Assembly (NCBI RefSeq): GCF_027943945.1
Contig: NZ_AP027141.1
Span: forward strand, 3,162,001 to 3,226,000
Direction: 5' to 3'
DNA from: Microbacterium terricola
GTDB lineage: Bacteria; Actinomycetota; Actinomycetes; Actinomycetales; Microbacteriaceae
Length of the DNA: 64,000 nucleotides
The translations under genes and the position numbers were made by a program. Positions 24,308-32,868 of this stretch are shown piece after piece. Below the pieces are notes generated by a model that searched no databases, was not told where the DNA came from, and was given only the letters and a program-made list of their open reading frames with translations. Positions within the stretch are counted from its first letter, which is position 1. Every line of letters begins with the position of its first letter.

Positions 24308-25186
24308 CTACCGGCGGGTCTTGAGCGCGGGCTGGGCGTCGATGCGGTCTCGGCGCGACCCGATCCCCCGGCAGACCAGGTAGATGACGAACGAGATCGT
24401 CGTGATGTACGGGCTCACCGGCAGGGTGCCCATCACGGCGAGCAGGATGCCCCCGACGGCCGACACGAATCCGAACAGCGCCGACAGCAGCGGCACCGCG
24501 AGCGGACCGGAGCTGATGCGCATCGCCGCGGCCGCGGGGGTGACCAGCAGTGCCATCACCAGCAGGGCGCCGATGATGTGCACGGCGACGGCGACGATGA
24601 GGCCGAGCAGCAGCATGAACGCGAGCGAGACCGCTGTCGTGGGCACGCCGCGCGCGGCGGCGGACTGCGGGTCGAGGGAGTCGAACCGCAGGGGACGCCA
24701 GACGAGCAGCAGCCCGAGCACGACCACGAGGCTGATGCCGATCAGCCAGCCCAGCTGGCTGTTCTGCACCGACACGATCTGCCCGGTGAGCAGGCTGAAC
24801 CGGTTGGCGCTGCGTCCGTCGTAGAGCGACAGGAACAGGATGCCGAGGCCCAGTCCGAATGGCATGAGCACACCGATGATCGAGTTGCGCTCCCGCGCCC
24901 GCGCGCCCAGCACACCGATGATCGCGGCAGCCACGAGCGACCCCACGATGGAGCCGGTGACCACGTCGACGCCGATCAGCAGCGCCGCCGCCGCGCCGGC
25001 GAACGAGAGCTCGCTGATGCCGTGGACGGCGAAGGCCATGTCGCGCTGCATCACGAAGACCCCGATGAGCCCGCCGACGATGCCGAGCACAGCGCCGGCG
25101 ATGATCGAGTTGGACACCAGCGCGAGGATGTCGCCGTAGTCGGCGAGGCCGCCGAACATGGCGTCGGCGATGTCGGCCCAGTTCAT
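24308..25186 (-). CDS. znuB: Zinc ABC transporter permease
   Basis: The 292-aa protein is an ABC-3 family permease with about eight helices. Typical segments are GGLIGVFVMQRDMAFAVHGI, HGISELSFAGAAAALLIG (EAA-like loop), and VAVHIIGALLVMALLVTPAA. It forms the membrane channel for Zn or Mn uptake. ATG 25186 overlaps the stop of the ATPase gene by 4 nt (ATGA), which sets the start. The last 20 residues are basic. zur follows after 10 nt. Confidence 0.92.
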   Translation of the reverse strand: MNWADIADAMFGGLADYGDILALVSNSIIAGAVLGIVGGLIGVFVMQRDMAFAVHGISELSFAGAAAALLIGVDVVTGSIVGSLVAAAIIGVLGARARERNSIIGVLMPFGLGLGILFLSLYDGRSANRFSLLTGQIVSVQNSQLGWLIGISLVVVLGLLLVWRPLRFDSLDPQSAAARGVPTTAVSLAFMLLLGLIVAVAVHIIGALLVMALLVTPAAAAMRISSGPLAVPLLSALFGFVSAVGGILLAVMGTLPVSPYITTISFVIYLVCRGIGSRRDRIDAQPALKTRR

Positions 25187-26007
25187 GCGTGCGCCCCCGC
25201 CCCGTCCGCGTCGTCGTGATGGTGGTGCGCGTCCTCGGCGTCGGGGGCGCCGACGACGACCAGCCGGCCGCCGGCTTCCATCACGAACACCGGCGCCCCG
25301 TACAGCGCCGACAGCGTCTCGGAGGTGAGCACCTCCGCGGGGGTGCCGAGCGTGAACCGACCGTGCGCGAGGTAGAGGATGCGGTCGACCGTCTCGAGCA
25401 CCGGGTTGATGTCGTGGGTGACCAGCAGCACGCCGGCTCCCGCCCGGCGGCGGTGGCGGTCGATGAGCCCGATCACGGCCTGCTGGTTGGCGAGGTCGAG
25501 GCTGGTGAGCGGCTCGTCGCACAGCAGCAGGCGGGGCTCGTCCGCGAGCGCCTGCCCGACGCGGAGGCGCTGCTGCTCACCGCCGGAGAGCACGCCCACC
25601 GGCCGGTCGGCGAGCTCGCGCGCGCCGACCGCGTCGATCAGGGCGTCGACGCGGGCGCGGTCGCCCTTCTTCGGCAGGGCGAAGCCGAATCGGTGCCCGT
25701 CGACGCCGAGGGCGACGAGGTCGCGGCCGCGGAGGGCGACGTCGCGGGGGAGCGGCCGCTGCTGCGGGATGTAGCCGATGCGGCGGTTCCCTCGACGGCG
25801 AACAGGCTCGCCGAGGGCCGTGATGGTGCCGTCGCTGAGCGGCTCGAGCCCGAGGATCGCGCGCAGCAGTGTGGTCTTGCCTGATCCGCTCGGGCCGAGC
25901 ACCGCGATCAGCTCGCCGGGTGCCACGGTCAGATCGAGCCCGCTCCACAGCTCACGGCCGTCGCGGCGCAGCGCCGCACCGGCGATCTGGAGCGGCGGGG
26001 CGCTCAC
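25183..26007 (-). CDS. znuC: Zinc ABC transporter ATP-binding protein with His-rich tail
   Basis: The 274-aa ATPase has Walker A GPSGSGKT, Q-loop YIPQQRPLPRD, signature LSGGEQQRLRVGQAL, Walker B RLLLCDEPLTSLD and H-loop LLVTHDI. Its C-terminus ends in a metal-binding tract (DAEDAHHHHDDADGAGAHA), which is uncommon for ABC ATPases. GTG 26007 overlaps the znuA stop (GTGA), and the stop overlaps znuB. The tail may sense or buffer zinc on the cytosolic side. Confidence 0.93.
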   Translation of the reverse strand: MSAPPLQIAGAALRRDGRELWSGLDLTVAPGELIAVLGPSGSGKTTLLRAILGLEPLSDGTITALGEPVRRRGNRRIGYIPQQRPLPRDVALRGRDLVALGVDGHRFGFALPKKGDRARVDALIDAVGARELADRPVGVLSGGEQQRLRVGQALADEPRLLLCDEPLTSLDLANQQAVIGLIDRHRRRAGAGVLLVTHDINPVLETVDRILYLAHGRFTLGTPAEVLTSETLSALYGAPVFVMEAGGRLVVVGAPDAEDAHHHHDDADGAGAHA

Positions 26008-26969
26008 GCCGCCAGCGCCGTCGCGAGCGCGTCGATGTTCTGCTGCATCCACGAGAAGTAAGTCTCGCCCTCCGGGAGGGTCTCTGTGAACTCGAGCACC
26101 GGGATCCCCTGCGCGTCGGCCTCATCCGACACCGCGGTCGTCTCGGCGCCGCCGGTCTGCGCGTTGACGATCACGACCGAGATGCTGCCCGAATCCAGCA
26201 GGCGCATGGCCTCGAGCAGCGTGGCCGGCGGCACGTCCTGGCCCTCCTCCACCGCCTCGCTGAACGCGTCCGGCGTCACGGTGACGAGCCCGGCCGCCTC
26301 GACGAGGTACACCGGCACCGGCTCGGTGACGAAGGTCTCCTCGCCCGCGTGCTCGGCATCGATGGCCGCGAGGGCGTCCTCGAGCCGGCCGATCTGCGCG
26401 AGGAACGCGTCGAGGTTCGCCGAGTACGCCGTCGCCTGATCAGGATCGAGGTCCGTGAGCTCGTCGGTGATCGCCTCGGCGACGTGCGCGATGGTGTGCG
26501 GGTCGTACCAGACGTGCTCGTTGAACCCCTCGACGTGGTCGTGGTCGTCCGCGTGGTCGTGGTCATCCGCGTGCTCATCGTCGTCATGGCCGCCGCTGAC
26601 CGTGCCCTCTCCGCCCGCTGAGCCTGTCGAAGCGACCGCCGTGATCATCGGCGCCTCAGTGCCGGTCGCCTCGACCGCGGCGTCCATGTAGGCGTCGTAG
26701 CCGCCGCCGTTCGCGATGAGCAGATCGGCTCGCGAGATGCGCAGCTCGTCGCGCGCGCTGACCTCATAGGAATGCGGGTCCTGGGCAGGGGAGTCGATGA
26801 TCGAGGTCACGGTGACGCTGTCGCCCCCGATCTCCTTCGCGATCTGGCCGTAGACGTTCGTCGAGGCGACGATCGCGATGCCCTCGGAATCTCCGGCGGT
26901 CGTGGCGCAGCCGGTCAGAGCGACGGCGGTCGTGGCGACCAGGACGAAGGCGGCGAGGCGGGATGGCAT
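26004..26969 (-). CDS. znuA: Zinc ABC transporter substrate-binding lipoprotein
   Basis: The 321-aa lipoprotein has signal VLVATTAVALTGC with lipobox LTGC. The cluster A-I fold shows VASTNVYGQIAKEIGGDSVT, DPHSYEVSARDELRI (first metal His) and EHVWYDPHTIAHVAEAI (second). A His/Asp-rich loop of about 25 residues (GGHDDDEHADDHDH and more), encoded partly by two 18-bp tandem repeats at 26535-26570, is typical of zinc-specific binding proteins. It heads a seven-gene operon running to 20659. A Zur box and TAGGCT promoter stand immediately upstream. Confidence 0.94.
   Translation of the reverse strand: MPSRLAAFVLVATTAVALTGCATTAGDSEGIAIVASTNVYGQIAKEIGGDSVTVTSIIDSPAQDPHSYEVSARDELRISRADLLIANGGGYDAYMDAAVEATGTEAPMITAVASTGSAGGEGTVSGGHDDDEHADDHDHADDHDHVEGFNEHVWYDPHTIAHVAEAITDELTDLDPDQATAYSANLDAFLAQIGRLEDALAAIDAEHAGEETFVTEPVPVYLVEAAGLVTVTPDAFSEAVEEGQDVPPATLLEAMRLLDSGSISVVIVNAQTGGAETTAVSDEADAQGIPVLEFTETLPEGETYFSWMQQNIDALATALAA
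26535..26570 (-). repeat. Two 18-bp tandem repeats encoding the ZnuA metal loop
   Basis: GTGGTCGTGGTCGTCCGC is followed directly by the same sequence with one change. Each encodes six residues of the His/Asp loop (ADDHDH), so the loop probably grew by duplication. Confidence 0.8.
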
Positions 26970-26975
26970 GCGCCC

Positions 26976-26981
26976 AGCCTA
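26976..26981 (-). promoter_or_regulatory. -10 element TAGGCT of the znuA operon
   Basis: On the minus strand TAGGCT is 6 nt before ATG 26969, so the seven-gene mRNA is probably leaderless. The Zur box begins 7 nt upstream of it. Confidence 0.6.
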
Positions 26982-26988
26982 GGGCTAT

Positions 26989-27003
26989 TGATAATCGTTC
27001 TCA
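26989..27003 (-). promoter_or_regulatory. Zur box upstream of znuA
   Basis: The 15-mer TGAGAACGATTATCA (minus strand) is a near-perfect dyad with the TGAnAAnnnTTnTCA form of actinobacterial Zur sites. It lies just upstream of the -10, where bound Zur would block RNA polymerase. Confidence 0.75.
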
Positions 27004-27101
27004 AATCACGGATGCCGGCCGCTCCGCGTGGCGCCGCGACCAAAGCCCCGGTCCGCAACCGAGGCTGCGCTACTCTGGCCAGCGATCGGCAGAGGAGCCC
27101 C

Positions 27102-27737
27102 GTGACCACCACGCAGCAGATCGACCGTCCGTCCGTCGGGGCGCGCGCCCGCTACTCCGCACGACTCGCCCTGCCGTTCCAGGTCGGCAGCGTCGCCCTG
27201 GCGATCGCGCTGAGCCTGCTCGGATTCCCGGTGCAGCCGTGGCTCGCGGTGCTGCTCGTGCCGGCGCTGGCCGCACCGCTGCTGGTGGAGGCGGTCTTCC
27301 GCACGACGATCCCGTGGCCGCTCCAGCTGCACTACCTCATCTTCATCACGGCGGGCCCGTTCGCCGGCAGCTCCCTGAACGTCTACGGCGCGATCGCCGA
27401 CTGGGACACCTGGGTGCACTTCGACTCCGGCGTGATGCTCGCCTGGCTCGGGATGCTGTTCGTGCTGCGCGCCGAGGAGCACGTGCGCGCGGCGCTGCCG
27501 CTCTGGTTCTCGCTCACGGTCATCGCCTTGACGCCGATGGCGTTCGCCGCGGCGTGGGAGATCTGCGAGTTCGCGAGCGACGTCCTGATCGGCACGGCGT
27601 CACAGGCGGGTGGCCTGAAGGACACCATGGCCGACATCGTCGCCGGCACCCTCGGCGGGCTGCTCGCCATCGCGATCGCCGCGCTATTCGGCCGGCCGCG
27701 CACGCTGCTTCCCGCGGCCCTCGCCGCGCGCGACTGA
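27102..27737 (+). CDS. YjdF/DUF2238-like membrane protein
   Basis: The 211-aa protein has about six membrane helices. ADWDTWVHFDSGVMLAWLG and AAAWEICEFASDVLIGTASQ, then GGLKDTMADIVAGTLGGLLA, are the conserved acidic/His motifs of the YjdF (DUF2238) family, which has no firm function. GTG 27102 has AGAGGAG 5-8 nt upstream and a TACTCT -10 at 27071. It is divergent from znuA across the Zur box, so zinc control is possible but unproven. It converges on bkdC. Confidence 0.8.
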   Translation: MTTTQQIDRPSVGARARYSARLALPFQVGSVALAIALSLLGFPVQPWLAVLLVPALAAPLLVEAVFRTTIPWPLQLHYLIFITAGPFAGSSLNVYGAIADWDTWVHFDSGVMLAWLGMLFVLRAEEHVRAALPLWFSLTVIALTPMAFAAAWEICEFASDVLIGTASQAGGLKDTMADIVAGTLGGLLAIAIAALFGRPRTLLPAALAARD

Positions 27738-27744
27738 CCGGCGG

Positions 27745-29106
27745 TCAGTCGAGCAGCAGCGCAGGCTCCTCGAGCACCGACGCGACGTCGGCGACGAAGC
27801 GGCTCACGCCGTCGCCGTCGATCACGCGGTGGTCGAACGACCCCGAGACGGTGGTGACCCAGCGCGGCCGCACCTCGCCGTCGACGACCCACGGCTTCTG
27901 GCGGATGGCGCCCATCGCGATGATGCCCGATTCGCCCGGGTTGATGATCGGGGTGCCGGCGTCCATCCCGAAGACGCCGATGTTCGTGATCGTGATGGTG
28001 CCCTGCTGCTGGTCGAGCGGAGTGGTCTTGCCCTCACGTGCCGTGAGGGTGAGCTTCTCCAGCGCCTTCGCGAGTTCGCGGGTGTTCAGGTTCTGCGCGT
28101 CCTTGATGTTGGGCACGAGCAGACCCCGCGGCGTGGCGGCCGCGATGCCCAGGTTGACGAAGTGGCGCACCCGGATCTCGGCGCTGCCGTCGGCGAGGTC
28201 GATCCAGGCGGCGTTGACCATCGGCGTGCGCCGGACGGCCCAGATGACGGCGCGGGCCATGATCAGCAGCGGCGAGACCTTGATGTCGGCGAAGTCGGTC
28301 GACGACTTCAGTCGCTTGACGAGCTCCATCGTGCGAGTCGCGTCGACGTCGGTCCACACCGACACGTGGGGCGCGGTGTAGGCGGAGCGGACCATGCCCG
28401 ATGCGACGGCCTTGCGGACGCCCTTGACCGGGATCGTCTCCTCCCGGCCTTCGGCGGGCTCGGGTGCCGAGGGCGCGTCGGCGCCGGCGGACGCCGGGGC
28501 GGGGACGGCCGGGATGGTCTCCTCGCGCACATCCGGCCAGGCCGGCGTCTCGATGTTACGGAAGACGGAGGCCTGCGACGCGTGCTTGACCACGTCGTCG
28601 CGGGTCACCTCACCGGCGGGGCCGCTCGGGGTCACCTCGGCGAGGTCGACGTTGAGGTCGCGGGCGAGCTTGCGGATCGGCGGTTTCGCCACGACGCCGA
28701 CGGATGCGGCGACCGGCCGCTCGGCCACCTTCCGCCGGCGGGACTGCACCTGCCCGCCGGTGCCGTAGCCGACCAGGACAGCACCACCGCCGTCGCTCTC
28801 GGCGGCGGGTTCGCCGTGCGCGCTGCGCCCGACGGTCACATCTGCGGCGGCAGCGGCATCCCCGCTCACCGGCGGGTCGATCGTGATGATCGGCGCGCCG
28901 ACGTCGACCGTGTCACCCTCGGCTGCCAGCAGCGCGCCGACCGTGCCGGCGAACGGCGACGGCAGCTCGACGAGCGACTTGGCGGTCTCGATCTCGACGA
29001 GGACGTCGTTGACGGCGACCTCGTCGCCGGGGGCGACGCGCCACTGCACGATCTCGGCCTCGGTGAGACCCTCACCGACGTCGGGGAGGACGAATGTCTG
29101 GCTCAT
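27745..29106 (-). CDS. bkdC: Branched-chain keto acid dehydrogenase E2 (lipoyl acyltransferase)
   Basis: The 453-aa protein has three parts. A lipoyl domain (residues 1-77) carries the lipoylated Lys in [14 protein letters not shown] peripheral-subunit-binding domain lies at about 137-175 ([20 protein letters not shown]). The catalytic domain fills 225-453 with active-site [14 protein letters not shown]. Between them are flexible Ala/Pro linkers. It transfers acyl groups from E1 to CoA. GGAG lies about 9-12 nt before ATG 29106, and bkdB ends 19 nt upstream. Confidence 0.92.
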   Translation of the reverse strand: MSQTFVLPDVGEGLTEAEIVQWRVAPGDEVAVNDVLVEIETAKSLVELPSPFAGTVGALLAAEGDTVDVGAPIITIDPPVSGDAAAAADVTVGRSAHGEPAAESDGGGAVLVGYGTGGQVQSRRRKVAERPVAASVGVVAKPPIRKLARDLNVDLAEVTPSGPAGEVTRDDVVKHASQASVFRNIETPAWPDVREETIPAVPAPASAGADAPSAPEPAEGREETIPVKGVRKAVASGMVRSAYTAPHVSVWTDVDATRTMELVKRLKSSTDFADIKVSPLLIMARAVIWAVRRTPMVNAAWIDLADGSAEIRVRHFVNLGIAAATPRGLLVPNIKDAQNLNTRELAKALEKLTLTAREGKTTPLDQQQGTITITNIGVFGMDAGTPIINPGESGIIAMGAIRQKPWVVDGEVRPRWVTTVSGSFDHRVIDGDGVSRFVADVASVLEEPALLLD

Positions 29107-29125
29107 GCGGTGGGCTCCAAACGGA

Positions 29126-30106
29126 TCAGTACGCGAGTGCCCGGTCGACGGCCTCGAGGATGCGGTCGGCGTCGGGAAGGTAGGTGCCCTCGAGCTTGGC
29201 GGGCGGGAACGGCACGTCGAAGCCGGACACCCGCAGGACAGGCGCCTCGAGGGCGTAGAACGCCTTCTCCATGACGGTCGCGGCGATCTCCGAGCCGAGC
29301 GAGGTGAACGCGGGCGCCTCCTGCGCGTAGACCATGCGGCCGGTGCGGCGCACGGAGTCGAGGATCGGACCGTAGTCGACGGGCGAGAGCGAGCGCAGGT
29401 CGATGACCTCGGCGGAGACGCCCTCGCCCTCGGCGAGCGCCGCGGCCTGCAGCAGGGTCGTGACCATGGCGCCGTGACCGACCAGCGTGACGTCGGTGCC
29501 GCGGCGCACGAGCCGCGATGCGTGCAGCGGCAGTGCGGGGGCGGCGGTGTCGACCTCGCCCTTCTGCCAGTACTTGCTCTTGGGCTCGAGGAAGATGACC
29601 GGGTCGTTCGAGGCGATGGCCTCCTGCATCATCCAGTACGCGTCGTTCGCGGTGGACGGGCTGACCACCCGCAGACCCGGCGTGTGGGTGAAGTAGGTCT
29701 CGGGGCTCTCCTGATGGTGCTCCACCGCGCCGATGTGGCCGCCGTACGGGATGCGGATGACCAGCGGCATCGTCAGCGCGCCCTCATGGCGGTTGGTGAG
29801 CTTCGCGAGCTGGGTCGTGATCTGGTCGAAGCCGGGGAAGACGAACCCGTCGAACTGGATCTCGATCACCGGCCGGAACCCGCCCATCGCGAGGCCGATC
29901 GCGGTGCCGATGATGCCCGATTCGGCGAGGGGCGTGTCGAGCACGCGCTGCTCGCCGAACTCGGCCTGCAGCCCCTCGGTCACCCGGAACACCCCGCCGA
30001 GCCGGCCGATGTCCTCGCCCATCAGCAGGACGCGGTCGTTTTCGGCCAGCGCGCGTCGCAGACCCGCGTTGATGCCCTTGCCGAGCGGCATCGTCTCCAC
30101 GCTCAC
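29126..30106 (-). CDS. bkdB: Branched-chain keto acid dehydrogenase E1 beta
   Basis: The 326-aa protein is the beta subunit of a thiamine-diphosphate 2-oxo acid dehydrogenase. [20 protein letters not shown] holds the conserved Glu that activates [43 protein letters not shown] and [17 protein letters not shown] are typical. The start overlaps the bkdA stop by 4 nt, so the two subunits are translationally coupled for equal output. Confidence 0.93.
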   Translation of the reverse strand: MSVETMPLGKGINAGLRRALAENDRVLLMGEDIGRLGGVFRVTEGLQAEFGEQRVLDTPLAESGIIGTAIGLAMGGFRPVIEIQFDGFVFPGFDQITTQLAKLTNRHEGALTMPLVIRIPYGGHIGAVEHHQESPETYFTHTPGLRVVSPSTANDAYWMMQEAIASNDPVIFLEPKSKYWQKGEVDTAAPALPLHASRLVRRGTDVTLVGHGAMVTTLLQAAALAEGEGVSAEVIDLRSLSPVDYGPILDSVRRTGRMVYAQEAPAFTSLGSEIAATVMEKAFYALEAPVLRVSGFDVPFPPAKLEGTYLPDADRILEAVDRALAY

Positions 30107-31230
30107 GGCGCCTCCTCGTTGAACGACGCCTCATAGTCGGCGAGCCACCGCCGCTGCTCGTCGATGAGCGGGTGCGGCTCCGAGTAGACGTGGGCGAACA
30201 TCGAGTCCGCCTCGATGCCGCCGAGGGCCATCGTGCGCTCTCGCGCGTCGTCGGCGAGCGCCTTCGCGTGCGCGTCCACGTCGTCGAAGAACCCGGCGGA
30301 TGCCCCCCGGCCCTCCAGGAACGCCCGCATCCGGGTGATCGGGTCACGCTGCGCCCACGACTGCTCCTCGTCGGAGGTGCGGTACTTGGTGGGGTCGTCG
30401 CTGGTCGTGTGCGCACCCATCCGGTAGGTCAGCGCCTCGATCGCGCGCGGGCCGGCGCCGCCGCGCGCCTCGTCGAGCGCGACCTTCGTGACGGCGTAGC
30501 TGGCGAGCACGTCGTTGCCGTCGACCTGGACCGACGGCATCCCGTAGCCCTCGCCGCGACGCACGAGCGGCGCCTTCGACTGGGTGGCCACCGGCACCGA
30601 GATCGCCCAGTGGTTGTTCTGCAGGAAGAAGACCTCCGGCGCGTTGTAGCTCGCCGCGAAGACCATCGCCTCGTGCACGTCGCCCTGGCTGGATGCCCCG
30701 TCGCCGTAGTAGACGATGACCGCCTCGTCGGTCTCCGGGTCGCCCGTGCCGCACTTGCCGTCGAACACGAGTCCCATGCCGAGCCCGGTCGCGTGCAGCG
30801 TCTGCGACCCGAGCACGAGCGTGTAGATGTGGGTGTTGCCGTTCTTCGGATCGAACGGGTCCCATCCGCCGTGGGTGAGGCCTCGCATCACGCGGATGAT
30901 GTCCACGGGGTCGACCCCGCGGATCGTGCACACCACGTGCTCGCGATACGAGGGGAACAGGTGGTCCTGCGCACGCGCCGCGCGTGCGGAGCCGACCTGC
31001 GCGGCCTCCTGCCCGAAGCTCGGCGGCCAGAGGGCGAGCTGCCCCTGCCGCTGCAGGTTGGTCGCCTCGCGGTCGAACGCGCGGATCGACACCATGTCGC
31101 GGTAGAACTGCTCGAGGTCGGCGTCGGCCAGACCCTCGATCAGTGCGAGGTAGGGCTCGGCGGCCGGAGTCGGGGCGAGCGTCCCGTCGGCCGCGAGCAC
31201 GCGGACGAGACCAGGGTCGTCGTGGGCCAT
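30103..31230 (-). CDS. bkdA: Branched-chain keto acid dehydrogenase E1 alpha
   Basis: The 375-aa protein is the alpha subunit. The TPP motif runs from GDGASSQGDVHEAMVFAASY to FLQNNHWAISVP (GDG to NN). SFGQEAAQVGSARAARAQDH is the E1 helix, and YRMGAHTTSDDPTKYR is the phosphorylation-loop equivalent seen in BCKDH. It decarboxylates branched 2-oxo acids and passes the acyl group to the E2 lipoate. The aminotransferase gene ends 4 nt upstream. TAGCGT 6 nt before ATG 31230 could be an internal promoter. Confidence 0.93.
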   Translation of the reverse strand: MAHDDPGLVRVLAADGTLAPTPAAEPYLALIEGLADADLEQFYRDMVSIRAFDREATNLQRQGQLALWPPSFGQEAAQVGSARAARAQDHLFPSYREHVVCTIRGVDPVDIIRVMRGLTHGGWDPFDPKNGNTHIYTLVLGSQTLHATGLGMGLVFDGKCGTGDPETDEAVIVYYGDGASSQGDVHEAMVFAASYNAPEVFFLQNNHWAISVPVATQSKAPLVRRGEGYGMPSVQVDGNDVLASYAVTKVALDEARGGAGPRAIEALTYRMGAHTTSDDPTKYRTSDEEQSWAQRDPITRMRAFLEGRGASAGFFDDVDAHAKALADDARERTMALGGIEADSMFAHVYSEPHPLIDEQRRWLADYEASFNEEAP

Positions 31231-31234
31231 TTCT

Positions 31235-32347
31235 CTACGCTAGCCCGCGCCCCGGGTGCCCCTCTGGGAGGTCTTTCACAACGGATGCGGCAATCCGCAG
31301 TACCTTCTCGACAGACTCCTCTTCGCCGACCGTGATCCGCACGCCATCGCCCGCGAACGGCCGGACCACCAGCCCGCCGGCGTCGAACGCGGCCGCGACG
31401 TCCACGGCGTGCTCGCCCGCGGGCAGCCACACGAAGTTGCCCTGCGCCTCGGGGACCGACCATCCGGCTGCCCGCAGCCCCTCCGCGAGCCGGTCGCGGC
31501 GCTCGGCGATCACGGTGATGCGCTCGCGCAGCTCGGCTTCGGCGTCGAGGCTCGCCAGCGCGGCAGCCTCGGCGGGAGCCGTGACCGACAGCGGGATGCC
31601 GGTGGTGCGGGCGGCGTCGAGCACGCGCGCGTGCCCCACCGCATAGCCGATCCGCAGGCCGGCCAGTCCGTAGGCCTTCGAGAACGTGCGCAGCACGACG
31701 AGGTTGTCGCGTCTCGTACCGCCCAGCAGCCGCATCCCGTCGACCGCGTCGGGGTCGGTGACGAACTCCGCGTACGCCTCGTCGAGGATGACGAGCACGT
31801 CGCCCGGCACCCGGTCGATGAACTGCTCGAACTCGGCCTGCGTGATGATCGGCCCGGTCGGATTGTTCGGCGTGCACACGATGACGACGCGGGTGCGGTC
31901 GGTGATCGCCTCCACCATGGCATCGAGGTCGTGCCGGAAGTCCGCAGTCAGCGGCACCGCCACCGACGTGGCACCGGCGACGACCGCCAGACCCGGGTAG
32001 GCCTCGAACGAGCGCCAGGCGTAGACGACCTCGTCACCGGGACCGGAGGTGGCCAGGACCAGCTGCGACAGGATCGAGACGCTGCCGGCGGCGATGTGCA
32101 CCTCGTCCGGCTCGACCCCGAACCGGTCGGCGAGACGCTGAGCGAGGCGCGCGGCGCCGGCATCGGGGTAGCGGTTGACCGCGGTGGCGGACTGCATCGC
32201 CGCGATGACGCCGGGGAGCGGATCGAACGGGTTCTCGTTGCTCGACAGCTTGAACGCATCGGCGCCCGCCTGACGACCCTGTCGATAGGGCGGCAGGGCG
32301 GCGATGGCGGGGCGGACGCGGACGGGAATCTGGGGAGCGTCGGTCAC
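31235..32347 (-). CDS. pat: HisC-like aminotransferase, probably aromatic (Pat)
   Basis: The 370-aa protein is a fold-type I PLP aminotransferase of the HisC group. [15 protein letters not shown] is the form seen in Pat enzymes, [10 protein letters not shown] and [10 protein letters not shown] bind the cofactor, and the Schiff-base Lys lies in [25 protein letters not shown] and [15 protein letters not shown] contact the substrate. It is followed after 4 nt by bkdA, so it probably feeds 2-oxo acids to the dehydrogenase or balances amino acid pools. A HisC role is possible but no his genes are near. GTG 32347 has TAGACT 6 nt upstream. Confidence 0.85.
   Translation of the reverse strand: MTDAPQIPVRVRPAIAALPPYRQGRQAGADAFKLSSNENPFDPLPGVIAAMQSATAVNRYPDAGAARLAQRLADRFGVEPDEVHIAAGSVSILSQLVLATSGPGDEVVYAWRSFEAYPGLAVVAGATSVAVPLTADFRHDLDAMVEAITDRTRVVIVCTPNNPTGPIITQAEFEQFIDRVPGDVLVILDEAYAEFVTDPDAVDGMRLLGGTRRDNLVVLRTFSKAYGLAGLRIGYAVGHARVLDAARTTGIPLSVTAPAEAAALASLDAEAELRERITVIAERRDRLAEGLRAAGWSVPEAQGNFVWLPAGEHAVDVAAAFDAGGLVVRPFAGDGVRITVGEEESVEKVLRIAASVVKDLPEGHPGRGLA
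31237..31242 (-). promoter_or_regulatory. Possible internal -10 element TAGCGT before bkdA
   Basis: TAGCGT overlaps the last codons of pat and lies 6 nt before ATG 31230. It would let the dehydrogenase genes be expressed without pat. Confidence 0.3.
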
Positions 32348-32353
32348 GTGCCG

Positions 32354-32359
32354 AGTCTA
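32354..32359 (-). promoter_or_regulatory. -10 element TAGACT of the pat-bkdABC operon
   Basis: On the minus strand TAGACT is 6 nt before GTG 32347, a leaderless arrangement. Confidence 0.55.
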
Positions 32360-32468
32360 GGCGGCGGGCCCAGGAGGCTGCCCCGCGCTCATGCGCGCGT
32401 CCGCCGGGCCAGAACCGGAATTTCCGGCATTCCGCTGCGTCGGCACTTCGTGCGACACTTTGCGCACT

Positions 32469-32864
32469 ATGCGCTTCCTCATCCGCGTCCTCGTCAACGC
32501 GTTCGCCATCTGGGTCGTCACGCTCATTCCCGTGCTCGGCGTGACCGTCGTCGCGTTCGAGCCGCAGGAGACGCTGCAGGTCGTCTTGACCTATCTGCTC
32601 GTCGCGGCGGTGTTCGCGCTGGTGAACACCATCATCGGCACGGTCATCAAGATCGTCGCGTTCCCGCTGTACATCCTCACGCTCGGGCTCATCTCGCTGA
32701 TCATCAACGGCTTCCTGCTGTGGCTGACGGCGTGGCTCACCCACTGGTGGAGCTGGGGCCTGCGCGTCGAGGACTTCTGGTGGGGTGTGGTGGCCGCGCT
32801 GATCATCTCGCTCATCAACTGGGTGTTCGGCATCGTGCTGCGCCCGCAGGCCTCGCGCAGCTGA
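32469..32864 (+). CDS. Phage-holin-IV-like membrane protein
   Basis: The 131-aa protein has four membrane helices (LVNAFAIWVVTLIPVLGVTV, YLLVAAVFALVNTIIGTVIK, LGLISLIINGFLLWLTAWLT, VVAALIISLINWVFGIVLRP). IKIVAFPLYILTLGL is the signature of the 4TMS phage holin (YvlD-like) family found on many chromosomes; it does not indicate a prophage here. ATG 32469 is the first plausible start. The function is unknown. It converges on the hydrolase gene 4 nt away. Confidence 0.82.
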   Translation: MRFLIRVLVNAFAIWVVTLIPVLGVTVVAFEPQETLQVVLTYLLVAAVFALVNTIIGTVIKIVAFPLYILTLGLISLIINGFLLWLTAWLTHWWSWGLRVEDFWWGVVAALIISLINWVFGIVLRPQASRS

Positions 32865-32868
32865 CCGC

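Noticed and set aside
32398..32450. Possible third palindrome type (CCGGAATTTCCGG) before the holin-like gene
   Set aside because: Arms are only about 5 bp beyond the central CCGGAAATTCCGG-like core and it does not align with the two repeat families.
32469..32864. Prophage remnant suggested by the holin-like protein
   Set aside because: The YvlD-type holin family is chromosomal in many bacteria and no other phage gene is near.
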